Shown here: piece after piece, positions 1 to 9,764 of the stretch | How the letters are laid out: every line of letters begins with the position of its first letter | How positions within the stretch are numbered: the first letter of the stretch is position 1 | Assembly (NCBI GenBank): GCA_017591395.1 | Contig: WEDG01006427.1 | Location: forward strand, 38,559 to 102,558 | Reading direction: 5' to 3' | DNA length: 64,000 nt | DNA from: Schistocephalus solidus | Lineage: Eukaryota > Platyhelminthes > Cestoda > Diphyllobothriidea > Diphyllobothriidae | Program-made: the position numbers and the translations under genes | The notes under the pieces: generated by a model | Database searches by the model: none | Told to the model about the DNA's origin: nothing | The model's input: the letters and a program-made list of their open reading frames with translations, nothing else

Positions 1-105
1 GCTGGTTGGCAGGCGGATAGAATGGGATCGAGTGATATCCGAACCACATCAGTGGGTGTCATGCGCTTGTTTGACTTGTATCTAAATATATATATACAGT
101 AGCTA
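1..105 (+). repeat. Dispersed repeat fragment ending in a TA tract
   Basis: This segment matches 35554-35654 with few differences. Both contain a GGGATCGAGTGA core, a CACATCAGTG block and a ATGCGCTTGTTTGA block, and both run into a short TA-rich tract. At 35.5 kb the same piece sits directly in front of the 366-bp tandem array, and here a 366-type unit follows 1.6 kb downstream. It may therefore be one end of a larger composite element. It has no coding potential. Confidence 0.6.
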
Positions 106-119
106 TTCTAACTAATAAA

Positions 120-1625
120 ATCTGAAGTTTTAAATTTATAGGAAGCCTGTGTATGCAATTAAACGAGTGAATAAAGCATAAAAATTAGAATGACTTTTGA
201 AAATAGTCTTTTTCAGAGTTTTGCACATACGTATTCAGCTAGCTTAAGTGCAACGTAAAGTATGGCCATCATTAAGAAGCCTAACATTCGAGTGTATAAT
301 CCTACACCGTTTCACGAAAAATGGCAGCTTTTCTTCCGTTTCTACATTTTCTTAGATACGTTTGACTAAGGCAAGGAGATTTTCGCTTGATTGCACCGAT
401 ATGCAGGTCACAGATTAATAAATTTAAATAGAATTGTCAGGTGCAATCGTAAACGTAACCTTTTGTGTATCTGATTATGACTATTCTATTGTTAAATTTC
501 TATATAACTATTTCGAGTTTTCTATTACGATGAGTTTCAGATAGTATTTGAACAAAAGGTGAAGTTTTTACGATTTTCAGTGTTTTCAGTCTACTGCCCA
601 TAAATGTAAATTCCGTTCGATGTGCTTGGTCAAACCCTTAAAATAAGATATTTCTTAAAAGCATTACCGAAGTAGTGACTTTTTGGGCATTCATTCTAAT
701 GCAGACGGCTGTCTCGGTCATATTTGTAGACTCACTCAAACATGAAAACTTGCTGCCGTGAAAAATGAACGTCCACAACAAAAACCGGGCAAATATATGC
801 CTATAATTAGTTAAAACAACTTTCTATAATAAGTAACCTTATTAAAAAGCACTTTAATTAGATGTTTTGCTGGCGAATGCCTGCGTACTTAACGTTTTTC
901 GAAAGGGAAGTCAAAGAAAACCTGGGAACGTTTGACCGGTTTTTTGACTTCGCTGAAAAGTAGGGATACAATTTCTGCTGAAAATTAAAGAACTCACTTT
1001 TTTTCTTTCTATTTCAGTGTTTTCTGATATATTTGCTTACTTCTCAGTCTACTTCCAAGATTTCAAACGCACAAGATAGTGGCCGATTATATGCTAAGAT
1101 GTTGCGATAAAATTGCAATTTTCTGCCGCTTTGGTTTCAAGTTTCCTTATTCATTTGCAGCCAACTGCAGACCGAAATTGTCTTGACAGGTTTCGCGTAC
1201 GCCGTGACAACGAAAATTTTTGGTGTGTCATCGCGTCTCGTATGCGCGTTTAAGGTCCTAATTATCGGTGGGGTAAAAGAAGTACATTCACAAAAGTTTA
1301 TTATAGCGTTTTTTGGTACAAAACATCATAAATTTGCAAAACTTTGATTAAATCCACCCTCATTTTTCCGAAAACAATGTGCTCTTTTAAATCTGCATTC
1401 ACCTGATTTTCGTGAAATCAAAACAATATTTTCCGTTCTCCAAATTTTCCCGGCTTATATTAATGTTAATTCATAGTAATGCACACGAAAACAAAATTAT
1501 TTAATCTGTTGCTTTTAAAAGCGTAGACAAATTCCTGGATAGCAAGAAACTTCGGATTTTGCTCCGTGTAGTCCCATTTTCCCATCAATAAACCGATGTG
1601 AAGTGAACTCTTTATTGTTTAATAA
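120..1625 (+). repeat. ~1.5 kb AT-rich noncoding repeat, copy 1
   Basis: Read on the plus strand, this block matches the reverse complement of about 22110-23620 in the same order along its whole length. Anchors include the ATTGTCAGGTG block near 433 (other copy near 23300), the GGTCATATTTGT block near 716, a TTTGACCGG block near 932, and AATTCCTGGATA near 1530. It holds no ORF of note and no recognisable transposase, RT or terminal repeat. It may be the noncoding part of a large DNA transposon or a non-autonomous element. The identity is unknown; only the pairing of the two copies is supported. Confidence 0.65.
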
Positions 1626-1764
1626 ATCAAACAGAACTAACACCTTAAAATGCCTGCCCTGCTACTACCTCAAATTCTGATATAGACATTTAATGAGTTA
1701 GGCAATCTACTGTATGTATATGTAGTACATATATTAGGGACGACATAAATGCGGGTACATTAAT

Positions 1765-2330
1765 ATAGTCTGTTTCGAACCTATGCTGCCTTCATTCAGT
1801 CAATCATAACCCTAACTACCGGCTGGGACTGGAAACACAAAAATGCGTTTAAGTAGGGTGCACATAGTCCACAGACTGGGTGTAGCAGATGGGTCATCAG
1901 CACTTCATTGAACCGAAGTTCATAAGTGTACCCAACAGTTGTCATTTTCTGTCGCCACAGATTAAGTACTTTTTCAGGCGACAGAGGATGACAGGTGGTG
2001 AGGCACTGATGAACTTCGGTTTGATGAAGTGCTTATGACCTATCTGCTATACATAGTCTGTGACCTATCTGGCCATACTCGAGCGCATGTCTGTGTTTCC
2101 AGTACTAGTTGGTAGTCAAGGTTAGGCTTGGCTGAATGATGGTAAACAACCCCAAAAACGTTCTGTATAAAGTTACCCCAAAACTGTGTCATCCCCCTCT
2201 GTTATTATATCTTGGCTGACTCCGGCCTGGCAGCTGATTGCCTTTGCCACCCATACGGAGCTTATTGCTTCGGGAAGTCAATAGATCGTGGAGTTGATAA
2301 AGGCAGGTTGACGACGACTAGTAAGAGAAA
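1765..2330. repeat. Inverted duplication of the 366-bp-type repeat
   Basis: Two copies of the repeat that forms the tandem array at 35.7-37.0 kb lie tail to tail. The left arm (about 1768-1963) is in minus orientation. The right arm (about 1975-2330) is in plus orientation and extends further. They are separated by roughly 10 bases. Shared blocks are the TGACAGGTGGTGAGGCACTG-type stretch, GAACTTCGGTT, the GTGTTTCCAGT block, and in the right arm CACCCATACGGAGCTT. Transcribed, this would form a hairpin of nearly 200 bp with mismatches. The open frame at 2212-2493 is only a translation of the repeat. Confidence 0.7.
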
Positions 2331-2339
2331 GATGGCCAT

Positions 2340-3829
2340 CCCACTCTCCGTTATGTTTTTCGATACTGATTTATCGCACATTATACAATCCTTAGCGATG
2401 AATGTGGGAGTCACAAATTTTGCTAGGTATGCAGTGGCACAGTGCGTGAATGCTATAACTACTACAAAACTTGTTAAATCATCGCCCTTTTGAGATTTTT
2501 TCTCTGATGATGGCTTCGAGTGCTAGTCCAAAATGTCAGGCGAATTTGGCTCTTGTTTCAGCAATCGAGTTCCCTTCTTCCTGACCTCTTTTTAGAACTC
2601 GCGTCTTCACTTTTATCGGTTATTAGACTATTTTATTTAATGAACATTAAGTTGAATGCTTCGTGCAGTACGTCTTCCAAAGCCCCATACGAGCTGTAGC
2701 TGTTTCTCCCTTGAGGTTCATAAGTAGCAGTTCCTTTCTGACACCGATAAACTAAGAATCACCACGCAAATGCTTAGAGGGAACGGCTTTGAGAGATGCC
2801 CAGATGTTCAAAATTACACCTTAATGGCAACGCCTCATGTTCCTACCCTTGTGAAAATGACAGATGCTTTGTGCTCCGAACACTTGTCAATTGGCCCACC
2901 TCAGGGAGGCAAGGTAACTCTTTGATGTGGTATGAAGGATGTGCCCAGTGTTTGATATTCTTTCAACGACCATTCAAACGTCTGTCCCTTAGTTTATACC
3001 CCCTCCTCTTCCCACAATTTGTTTCTCAAGATGACTCCACTGAGAGCATAGTCTACCTTTTCCATTTTTGTGATCCCAGTGGCCTGTTCCTTTCCGCCCC
3101 CTCCCCTCCCATTTGGAAACGGGTGTGTAAAATGGGTATCTTCAACTGCCTAGGCAGACATTGGGCAGACGCTGAACGCCCATTAATTATAGGTCCAATT
3201 CCCGCAAGCACCCTTGATGCCATCATTGATCACCCTCACACCGTCTACAACGTCCACTATCAGTTACTCAGGTTTTAATGAGAGCTGAGTTTATGATTCT
3301 GATGGCAGATCCAATCGCGTCCCTGCCTTCAGAGCTCACTAACTGTCAGGTGGTTGGCGGAGGTGGGCGTAAACGAGACCCGACAGACGCCCGAGTACAT
3401 CAAAGCATCCGACATCTGAGTGTGCAAGGAATACCGCTGGTGGGTAGGATTGCTGGGGCATAAGTAAGCCACTGTTTCGTTTCAGTAAACCAAAGTACTT
3501 CGTCAACTATGGGCACCCCCTAGGAGAGGAGGTACCGTGGTATTCACCCAGAGCCTCAGCTTCAGACAGTCCGGTCCTGGCTTTGAGGCAAATTGGTTTT
3601 TAAGTTCCAAGCGATAGTGGCCTGCCTCAGTCGTGTTCTCTGAAAGTAAGATGGCTATAAAATATATTACTTATTTACCCGTAAACTCAATCGCTTTAAT
3701 TGAATTTTCAAAATTTCCAAATTTGTTTGATCACACGTTCTGTTCGTTTTGTCATTTGCTTTTTTAAATGGGAAAAATTGTGGCCCTTAATCGGCAAGAC
3801 ACGGTAGTAGGAACAACCACTACTTCCGG
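2340..3829. other. No recognisable feature
   Basis: An open frame of 160 codons at 2796-3278 is the longest here. Its product has no motif I recognise and its composition is unremarkable, so I do not call it a gene. Confidence 0.4.
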
Positions 3830-4010
3830 GGCTTGGCAATACTTTCCAGGGAAATTATGGCTTACACTAAGATTAGGGTTATAGTTAAGTTTTTGGGTAG
3901 GGTGAAGGTTGTACTTGGGGTTATGATTATGGCAAGAGTTAAGTTTGAGGTAAGGTTAGGACACTGGCATATTTACCATTCCTGGAATTTTGTGCAAGGT
4001 CAACTATCTC
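3830..4010 (+). repeat. Telomere-like interior fragment of the TA-flanked MITE
   Basis: Degenerate GGTTAGGG/GGTTAAG motifs run from about 3860 to 3960. They are followed by the block ACACTGGCATATTTACCATT and a CCTGGAATTTTGTGCAAGG block that marks the right flank of the interior in the full copy at 30616-31004. The terminal inverted repeats are not recognisable here. Confidence 0.55.
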
Positions 4011-4619
4011 ATCAAATGTCAACTGGAACTCTCAAGTGTGGTTTTAATTACGAAGGATTACTTAAGGGGGTTTTAGTATTTGGTTCTCGGGTGATGAAAT
4101 CTCAAGCTATTGCAACAGCGTTCGAATGGTTGCGTTTCAATGGCCTTCTTCCAGGTTGTCTACGAAAACCGCACTCCTGTAAATATGACTACTGACACAG
4201 TATGAAGGTTTCTATTGAGTTTCGATAGCCTTATAAAGTCAGATATAATTTATAGAGGACGGAATCAAAAATATCGCTTCTTTTACTCATTTGATAGTCA
4301 ACACAGAGTTAATATGCGAAGAAAGGCTGTTCATCGATTTTAAAGGCGTTTCTGATTATGAAATTTTTTCATACCGTACACTTTCAATTTGAATATCATC
4401 GTGTCTGTGCTTTTATTCCTGTTCCGCATGAATTATCCAACTCCAGTGCAAAATTTTATGAACACTGTACGGTGTCTTCTTAACGACGTTGCTGAATGTG
4501 TTTTTTTTCTTACATGGAAAGGATACAGTTTGTAGATTGAGCACCCTAAACGCAAATGAGATGGCTCAAAATTATCCAGGAATTACAAAACATTATAAAG
4601 CTTAGATAAACCCTCACAG

Positions 4620-4935
4620 TGAGCAGAAACTTTAAGGAATATAAAAAAGCGACTTTCTATCAATTGGGCACAATAAAAAAATATTTTTGCATGTTTTAGA
4701 TAAAGTATAAGGACCTTGAAATTCAACAGAAAAATCATGTCGCTTTGGTAGTCCACGTTTACCACGAGTGGTTTTCGCAGGCGACTGAAAGAGGTGCATT
4801 GAAAGGTCAACATTCTGGCGTCTCTGAAATACAACGGGATTATGCCTTCCGATTTTTAAGCTTGCGTCCCCACTTAAGTACTGCTTCCTAATCGAAAACA
4901 CGTCTCAGAAGTTTGGTTATCGTTTCATGAGATCG
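4620..4935 (+). repeat. Dispersed AT-rich repeat (family shared with 49.4-49.95 and 59.7-60.3 kb)
   Basis: This is the 3' part of a repeat present in three direct copies. Shared blocks include a CATTCTGGCGT-type motif, the CACTTAAGTA-CTTCCTAATCGA stretch near 4870-4895 (ACTTAAGTAATCCTTCCTGATCGA near 60270), and preceding A/T-rich sequence with AATAAAATAT-like stretches. The family is unidentified. The short minus-strand frames over it are not supported as genes. Confidence 0.45.
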
Positions 4936-5109
4936 GTCACCTGCTGCAAGGTGGAGGCCATCTCTTGGACTGGCACGACAAAATCTGGACGGTCATCACA
5001 ACATCTGTTTGTTTAGCTGTGGTACTGCGTGTTTACACGCCCTCATTTAACACATGTTGCGTAAACCAGGCATGTGTGGCTCGCGTAGATGGGTTGTTTA
5101 GCTCGGTCA

Positions 5110-5350
5110 GCCATTGCGCCCGATCTCGCCTCCAGCAATGTTAACTCAGTCTTGGTATCGAACCCAGGAAGGTCTGGAAGGAGGAAGAAAGAGAGAGTGT
5201 GTATGTGTGACAGATGCTGCGAAATTCTGCTATGATTACAAACTGATTCGCTCGCGATTCGCCATCCGGTGCTCACACGCTGTTGGGTACTCGGTGGACA
5301 TGGTCGTTTGTGACGGTCGAGTTTACGTGGCAGGCACTAGACAGCAGATT
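5110..5350 (+). repeat. SINE-like body fragment (family B)
   Basis: A diverged copy of the short repeat family best preserved at 61580-61830 and 21660-21910. Conserved points are the CCTCC...TCTTGGTAT stretch, the GGAGGA...GAGAGAGTG purine block, and the end with a GTGGACATGGTCGTTTGTGACGG-like version of the family's GTGGACCTCGTCGTAATCGA block. No tRNA-like head is seen here. Confidence 0.5.
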
Positions 5351-5479
5351 CGAGTCATGTCAGTCATTTAGGCCAATGATATGCGAGTCGGTCTGGCTTA
5401 GAGAAGACACCGCGATGTGTTCAAGGAAGAGAGAATTGGATAGATCGTTTCCGGACGAAGCGTTCGGTTCCCTTAAATA

Positions 5480-8100
5480 AAATCCCTGAACAAGGTTGGA
5501 CACTCACAGTATACGCTTTCAGTTGTGGTTATGACGTTCGTTATCTAACGGGGTACTTCAACACCCCCCTTCCCCCTTGGAGTTAGGCCTCCCTCTCTGT
5601 AAAGCCTGGTACATATGGGCCTCTAAATGAGGACGTTTCCCGCGAGTAAATGAATTGTTTGGTTTTGTAAGCCAGTGAGCCCATGTCCACCTGCGGACGT
5701 CTTCAGCTTGTTATTGCCAGCAGAACCGGTGGGGAATGAAAAGAGTGGTGGGGTAGTTTCAGCGAGAGTCTGCTGTAGTATAAGCAGGTTCAGAGTAAAG
5801 CCACGACTGCGCTCGCCTTGCTTGTAACGACCCATTTACTGTGTCGCCTGTCGGTGATCCATCATGTCAGGCTGAAATTGCAAGGCAACTCTGCTAATTA
5901 CTACAGTAAACCGTTACCGGCATGTGACATCGAGCCTTCAATTGCCTGGAAGACCCGTTGATTGTTGCGACTTACCGATGTCTACAGCAAAAGTTGATTG
6001 GTCTTAGTTTGCTTTCTGTGGTTCTGAGCCACTGCTGGTGTGATGAAAAATGAGAGGGAGCTTTTGGGTTTATTTGCCATGTACCCTGAACATCTGTGTG
6101 GCTGTGGCAAAGTCATTCATATATGATGCCGTAAGGATGGTCGTTAGAAATAAACATTTTAGCTAACTCGGTTTCTTGTTCTCTGTTAAAAGGGCTAACT
6201 AGCAGCTGACTCATCTGCGTTTATACGCCAATAGTTGTCGTCCACCGCCCTTTGCTTAGAGGATTCGGTGCTTCTACTTTTAAAACGTCAATTAAACATG
6301 TTAGTTGCCCTTTGATCGTCTCCATTTCTTCTGCATGGCTTTCCACATGACTGAGTGAACGATGGTTTGCCGACATCCGGCAGAAGGATAGAGCTCGAAA
6401 ATGACTCATGAAGTGTCCACACCCCTGAAACCTCCGTCAGTCAGACTGGATTTTCCTCTGTGCTCGCAATAAAGTCAAAGCGCGCAGAGGACGCCGCTCG
6501 ATGGTCATCAAACATAAACTACCGATTCGCTGAGAAGATTGGGGAGATAACGAAGCCCGACGTGCATTTTTGTGGTTTATTGTAGACAGCGGCATACGTG
6601 GGTTTTTCCACTAGTGTCGGTTGGCAGAGGTCAGCTAATGGCAGCCCATTTGGCTCACATCACTTGACCGTCTAATCTGATGGCACAGAAGCACTCAAGC
6701 CTCCACCCACCCCGCCTACTGCCTGTCCTGGCCAGCTGCCCGTCTCATGGGCTATAATGTATCCTAACCGCAAGAATCGCTGTGTCGCCACTGCATCAAA
6801 GGTCGCCTGGATACGGCCTAGCGGTCCGTCGAACTGATTTTGGCCTAACCTAGCTTCCTCCCCCTGCACTACCCCCACCCCTTCACCACCTCCCCCCCCC
6901 CCTCCACCAGAATCTCACGAACAGAGCGCGCTTATCGGCCACAGCTCGAAGCCTAGTTGATGGGCGTTGTGCCGCCTGCGAGCATGCGCCAGTGCCGACT
7001 GGAGAAGACTGCTCAGAGAAGACAGGCCATTTTGCGGCGGTCGCTTTTGAGGCCGAGTTACTGATTACGTTCAGGAACAGAGGGGCACCGTATCTTTTTT
7101 CCGAGATCAAGTGCCTAAGATAAATGAAAAGCCAGTCAGCTAACGGAAAAACCGCAGAGAATTTTCATAGAGGTACTGTGAGGTTGAGATGTAATAGCCC
7201 GTTGATCGTTTAGTTTTAATCGACTCTTCTTTCCTATAAAGGATTCTCAACGCAGACTTTTCGTTTCCTGCTCCCCCTCCCCCTCCCCCGCCCCCAGCTT
7301 CGGCATGAACAACCTGAACTGAAGAAATGACTGTGTCACCTTATCGCCTCTGAACTAGTGGTAAGTCATAAAACTGTGCCGAAAATTAGTTAATAACCAT
7401 TCTGAACACAGGTCGAAGCGTTGTTTGTACACGACCCTTCCTTGGTTGGCCTCCTTAGTAGCAGAGGTTGGTATTCTGCTAGGAAACCATGATGAACATA
7501 ACCTACGAAACGCGGTATAGAACGCCTCCATGTCGAGTATCATGTATGGATTGGATAGGCAGACAGACACATTGTTCAACGGACTTGGCACTATTATGAC
7601 AATAACCCTTCTCTGCAAGTGTCTCCGATGATGGCTCCGAGAGAAAATACGAAACTTCAGGCCAATAAACACCGTGTTCCAGTGGTCGCCTCTTCTTTTT
7701 CTTCTAATACCCAGCCTCCCAGATCACTGCATTTAGTTTCATTTAGTCATGTTTGATATACTACCATTTGTCAAATATGTCCTTCTTAGGTTATTTATTG
7801 AGCATGTAGATCACATGTTTAAACTTACTTTTTCATAACGGCTAAGTGGATCTTACAACTTCAAGATCATGAGCAAGCGAGATCCATTGGCCTAGATTTT
7901 GTACAAAGTAAAGTAGGTACAGATTTTTGTCGTGGAACACTCGTCTAGAGATCTTGCCGACCAGCTCATGGGGGCGAGCAATTAATACTTTGCAGGTAAT
8001 GTCAATAAGAAGCAAGGATGCCGAAAAGGACGGTTCAGCCTTATAACCGCCATCAGTTGACTACGTCCAAAACATGTGCGAGTTTGATATTTCCCCATTT
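5480..8100. other. No recognisable gene or repeat
   Basis: Only short frames occur, up to 105 codons (7355-7672, minus), with no motif I recognise. There is a C-rich tract near 6888-6905 and a C/T-rich stretch near 7268-7296. Confidence 0.4.
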
Positions 8101-8199
8101 GGACTCACAAGGGAACTGGCGGGATGAAATATCCCCAGTCCACTGGGCCCCAATTCTACAATCTAATATTAACCGTAGACCTGGTATACAACCGTGGAC

Positions 8200-8480
8200 C
8201 TCAATTCCCAAATTACTTGTAATCTTACCTTCACATCAAACGCGCACATCACCCCCTAACAAAAACCTTAAACTCTTCTTTTAGATCTGATCGTAAACCT
8301 AACGAAACTCTTACGCTAAAGTTAAATGCTAACTCTGACTATAGAGACTAACTATCATGTCAACGTCTACTCCTAACCTTAGGCTGTAACCTCAGTCTTG
8401 GCTCTGCAGGCTCACCTTAGCTTCCTACCCTAAAACCTAACATTGGGCCTAATAGTTGCCTTTTTTATAGCATTTTCATT
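8200..8480 (-). repeat. Telomere-like interior of the MITE, minus orientation
   Basis: The plus strand shows repeated CCTAAC/CTAACC-like motifs (for example GTAAACCTAACG and CTCCTAACCTTAGG). These are the complement of the degenerate TTAGGG-like interior of the TA-flanked MITE. Both ends are eroded. Continuous translation through this stretch is meaningless. Confidence 0.5.
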
Positions 8481-8810
8481 TAGCCTAACATCTACATCCT
8501 GGCACCGAAAGCAAGCTTTAACGTCAACCCCACCCCTAGAATTTGGCCTGAATCCCGTAACTAAATCCGAACTCTGATCTAAGCTATAATCATAACCATA
8601 AACCCAAACATAAAAGCAAACCCCAGCTCTGCTCACTCGAAATCTCGCACTAAAAATAGCTCTAGCATGAAATGATAGCACTAAAACCCAACGTTACCCC
8701 TGACGTCTGATACCACCGCCAACTCTAAGTCTTATATGTCAGATTTTCCTTACATTTACTCTTTGCAATACTCGTGACAAATAAAACCAAACTTCACAAA
8801 AATAAGCCTA

Positions 8811-9345
8811 GTCACGAAGAGGCAGACACAACCGCTGGAAAAAGAGCTTTATTAACTTGACGTTTCGGATTCTCCCTTGAACCCATCATCAAATACCGTC
8901 ATAAAAAGAAGTAATAGGGGGCACAAGGGGTGCGGTACTTATAGGGCGTGGTTGCCAGGCCATCACACGCCTACCATATTTGGCAGTCCTCGTGGTCCTT
9001 GCAGGGGATCATGGTTGATGGGATCCTCGCTTGTCGGTCCGTGCTCGAGTCGTTAAGTGTCGGGGTTTCATCACCGCTGTGGATCTTTAGCTGTGGATCT
9101 GTGGATCTTTAGCCTTCCTCGCTTGTCGGTCTGTGGATCTTTAGCTTTGGATCTTTAGCTGTGGATCTTTGGATCTTTAGCCTTCCTCGCTTGTCAGTCT
9201 GTGGATCTGTGGATCTTTAGCTGTGGATCTTTAGCCTTCCTCGCTTGTCGGTCCGTGCTCGAGTCGTTAAGTGTCGTGGTTTCATCACCGCTGTGGATCT
9301 TTAGCGTGACGATTACTCGACAATGGGGGGGGGGTTGTGTGTGGA
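8811..9345 (-). mobile_element. Penelope-like pseudo-LTR with hammerhead-like motif
   Basis: Read on the minus strand, this runs from a GTGACGATTACTCG block (9304-9317 region, matching the complement of 13143-13170), through an internal minisatellite, to a TATA-like box TATAAGTA (8943-8936). It then reaches the motif TGATGA (8891-8886), a possible six-pair stem GGGTTC/GAATCC (8884-8879 and 8872-8867), GAAA (8866-8863) and CGTC. The final block AGCTCTTTTTCCAGCGGTTG corresponds to TTCTTGTTCCAGCGATCG at 13345. The same module follows the endonuclease end of the Penelope relic at 12.4-13.1 kb, which is why I call it a pseudo-LTR. No PLE coding sequence adjoins this copy. The position before TGATGA is U rather than the canonical C, so the ribozyme is probably dead. 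Confidence 0.6.
9055..9310. repeat. Minisatellite of GTGGATCTTTAG units
   Basis: GTGGATCTTTAG, with shorter GTGGATCT forms, recurs about ten times, interspersed with CCTTCCTCGCTTGTCGGT. A longer block (TCCGTGCTCGAGTCGTTAAG and the following TTTCATCACCGC) occurs once at each side, near 9038-9090 and 9250-9300. This suggests unequal duplication inside the pseudo-LTR, because homologous copies at 13.2 and 18.0 kb lack it. Confidence 0.8.
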
Positions 9346-9644
9346 TTATTTTTTAGTGATATAAGACTTGTGCTGCATCTACCACCCACTCTCTTCCTCA
9401 CCCACCTGGGCCGGGGGTCATGGCGGAGTCAGGAGGGCCGGAGACGGGATAGGGCGCAGTAGCTGACAATGTCAAACAGCCCGTACACTCGCGCCTGGTC
9501 CAGCTTTTCACAAGCAAGGAAGCAGAATTACTCCGATTGGTGGTGGTGGCAGGATTACTCATTCGCTAGAAGGTCATTGTCCTATTAATCAAACACTTGT
9601 AGTTATTAATATACCATCTATTCCTGACGAGGCGCAGGGACGGT

Positions 9645-9760
9645 GCCTTGCGTGTCGAGTGGTTTAAAGTGATAGGAGACTTGCGTGCAAACTACCGCAC
9701 TCTCTCCTCCCTCACCTATCTCGACCCAGGGTCAAGAATACCGGAGACGAAATCAGGCGC
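9645..9760 (-). repeat. SINE-like body fragment (family B), minus
   Basis: The plus strand reads TTTAAAGTGATAGGAGACTT, then ACTACCGCACTCTCTCC, then CTCGACCCAGGGTCAAGA. This is the complement of the GAGAGAGTGCGGTAG...CTACTATCACTTTAAA core seen at 21775-21815 and 61700-61730. Confidence 0.6.
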
Positions 9761-9764
9761 TGGC

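Noticed and set aside
2796..3278. 160-codon ORF
   Set aside because: No family motif; isolated; length is within what chance gives in this much DNA.
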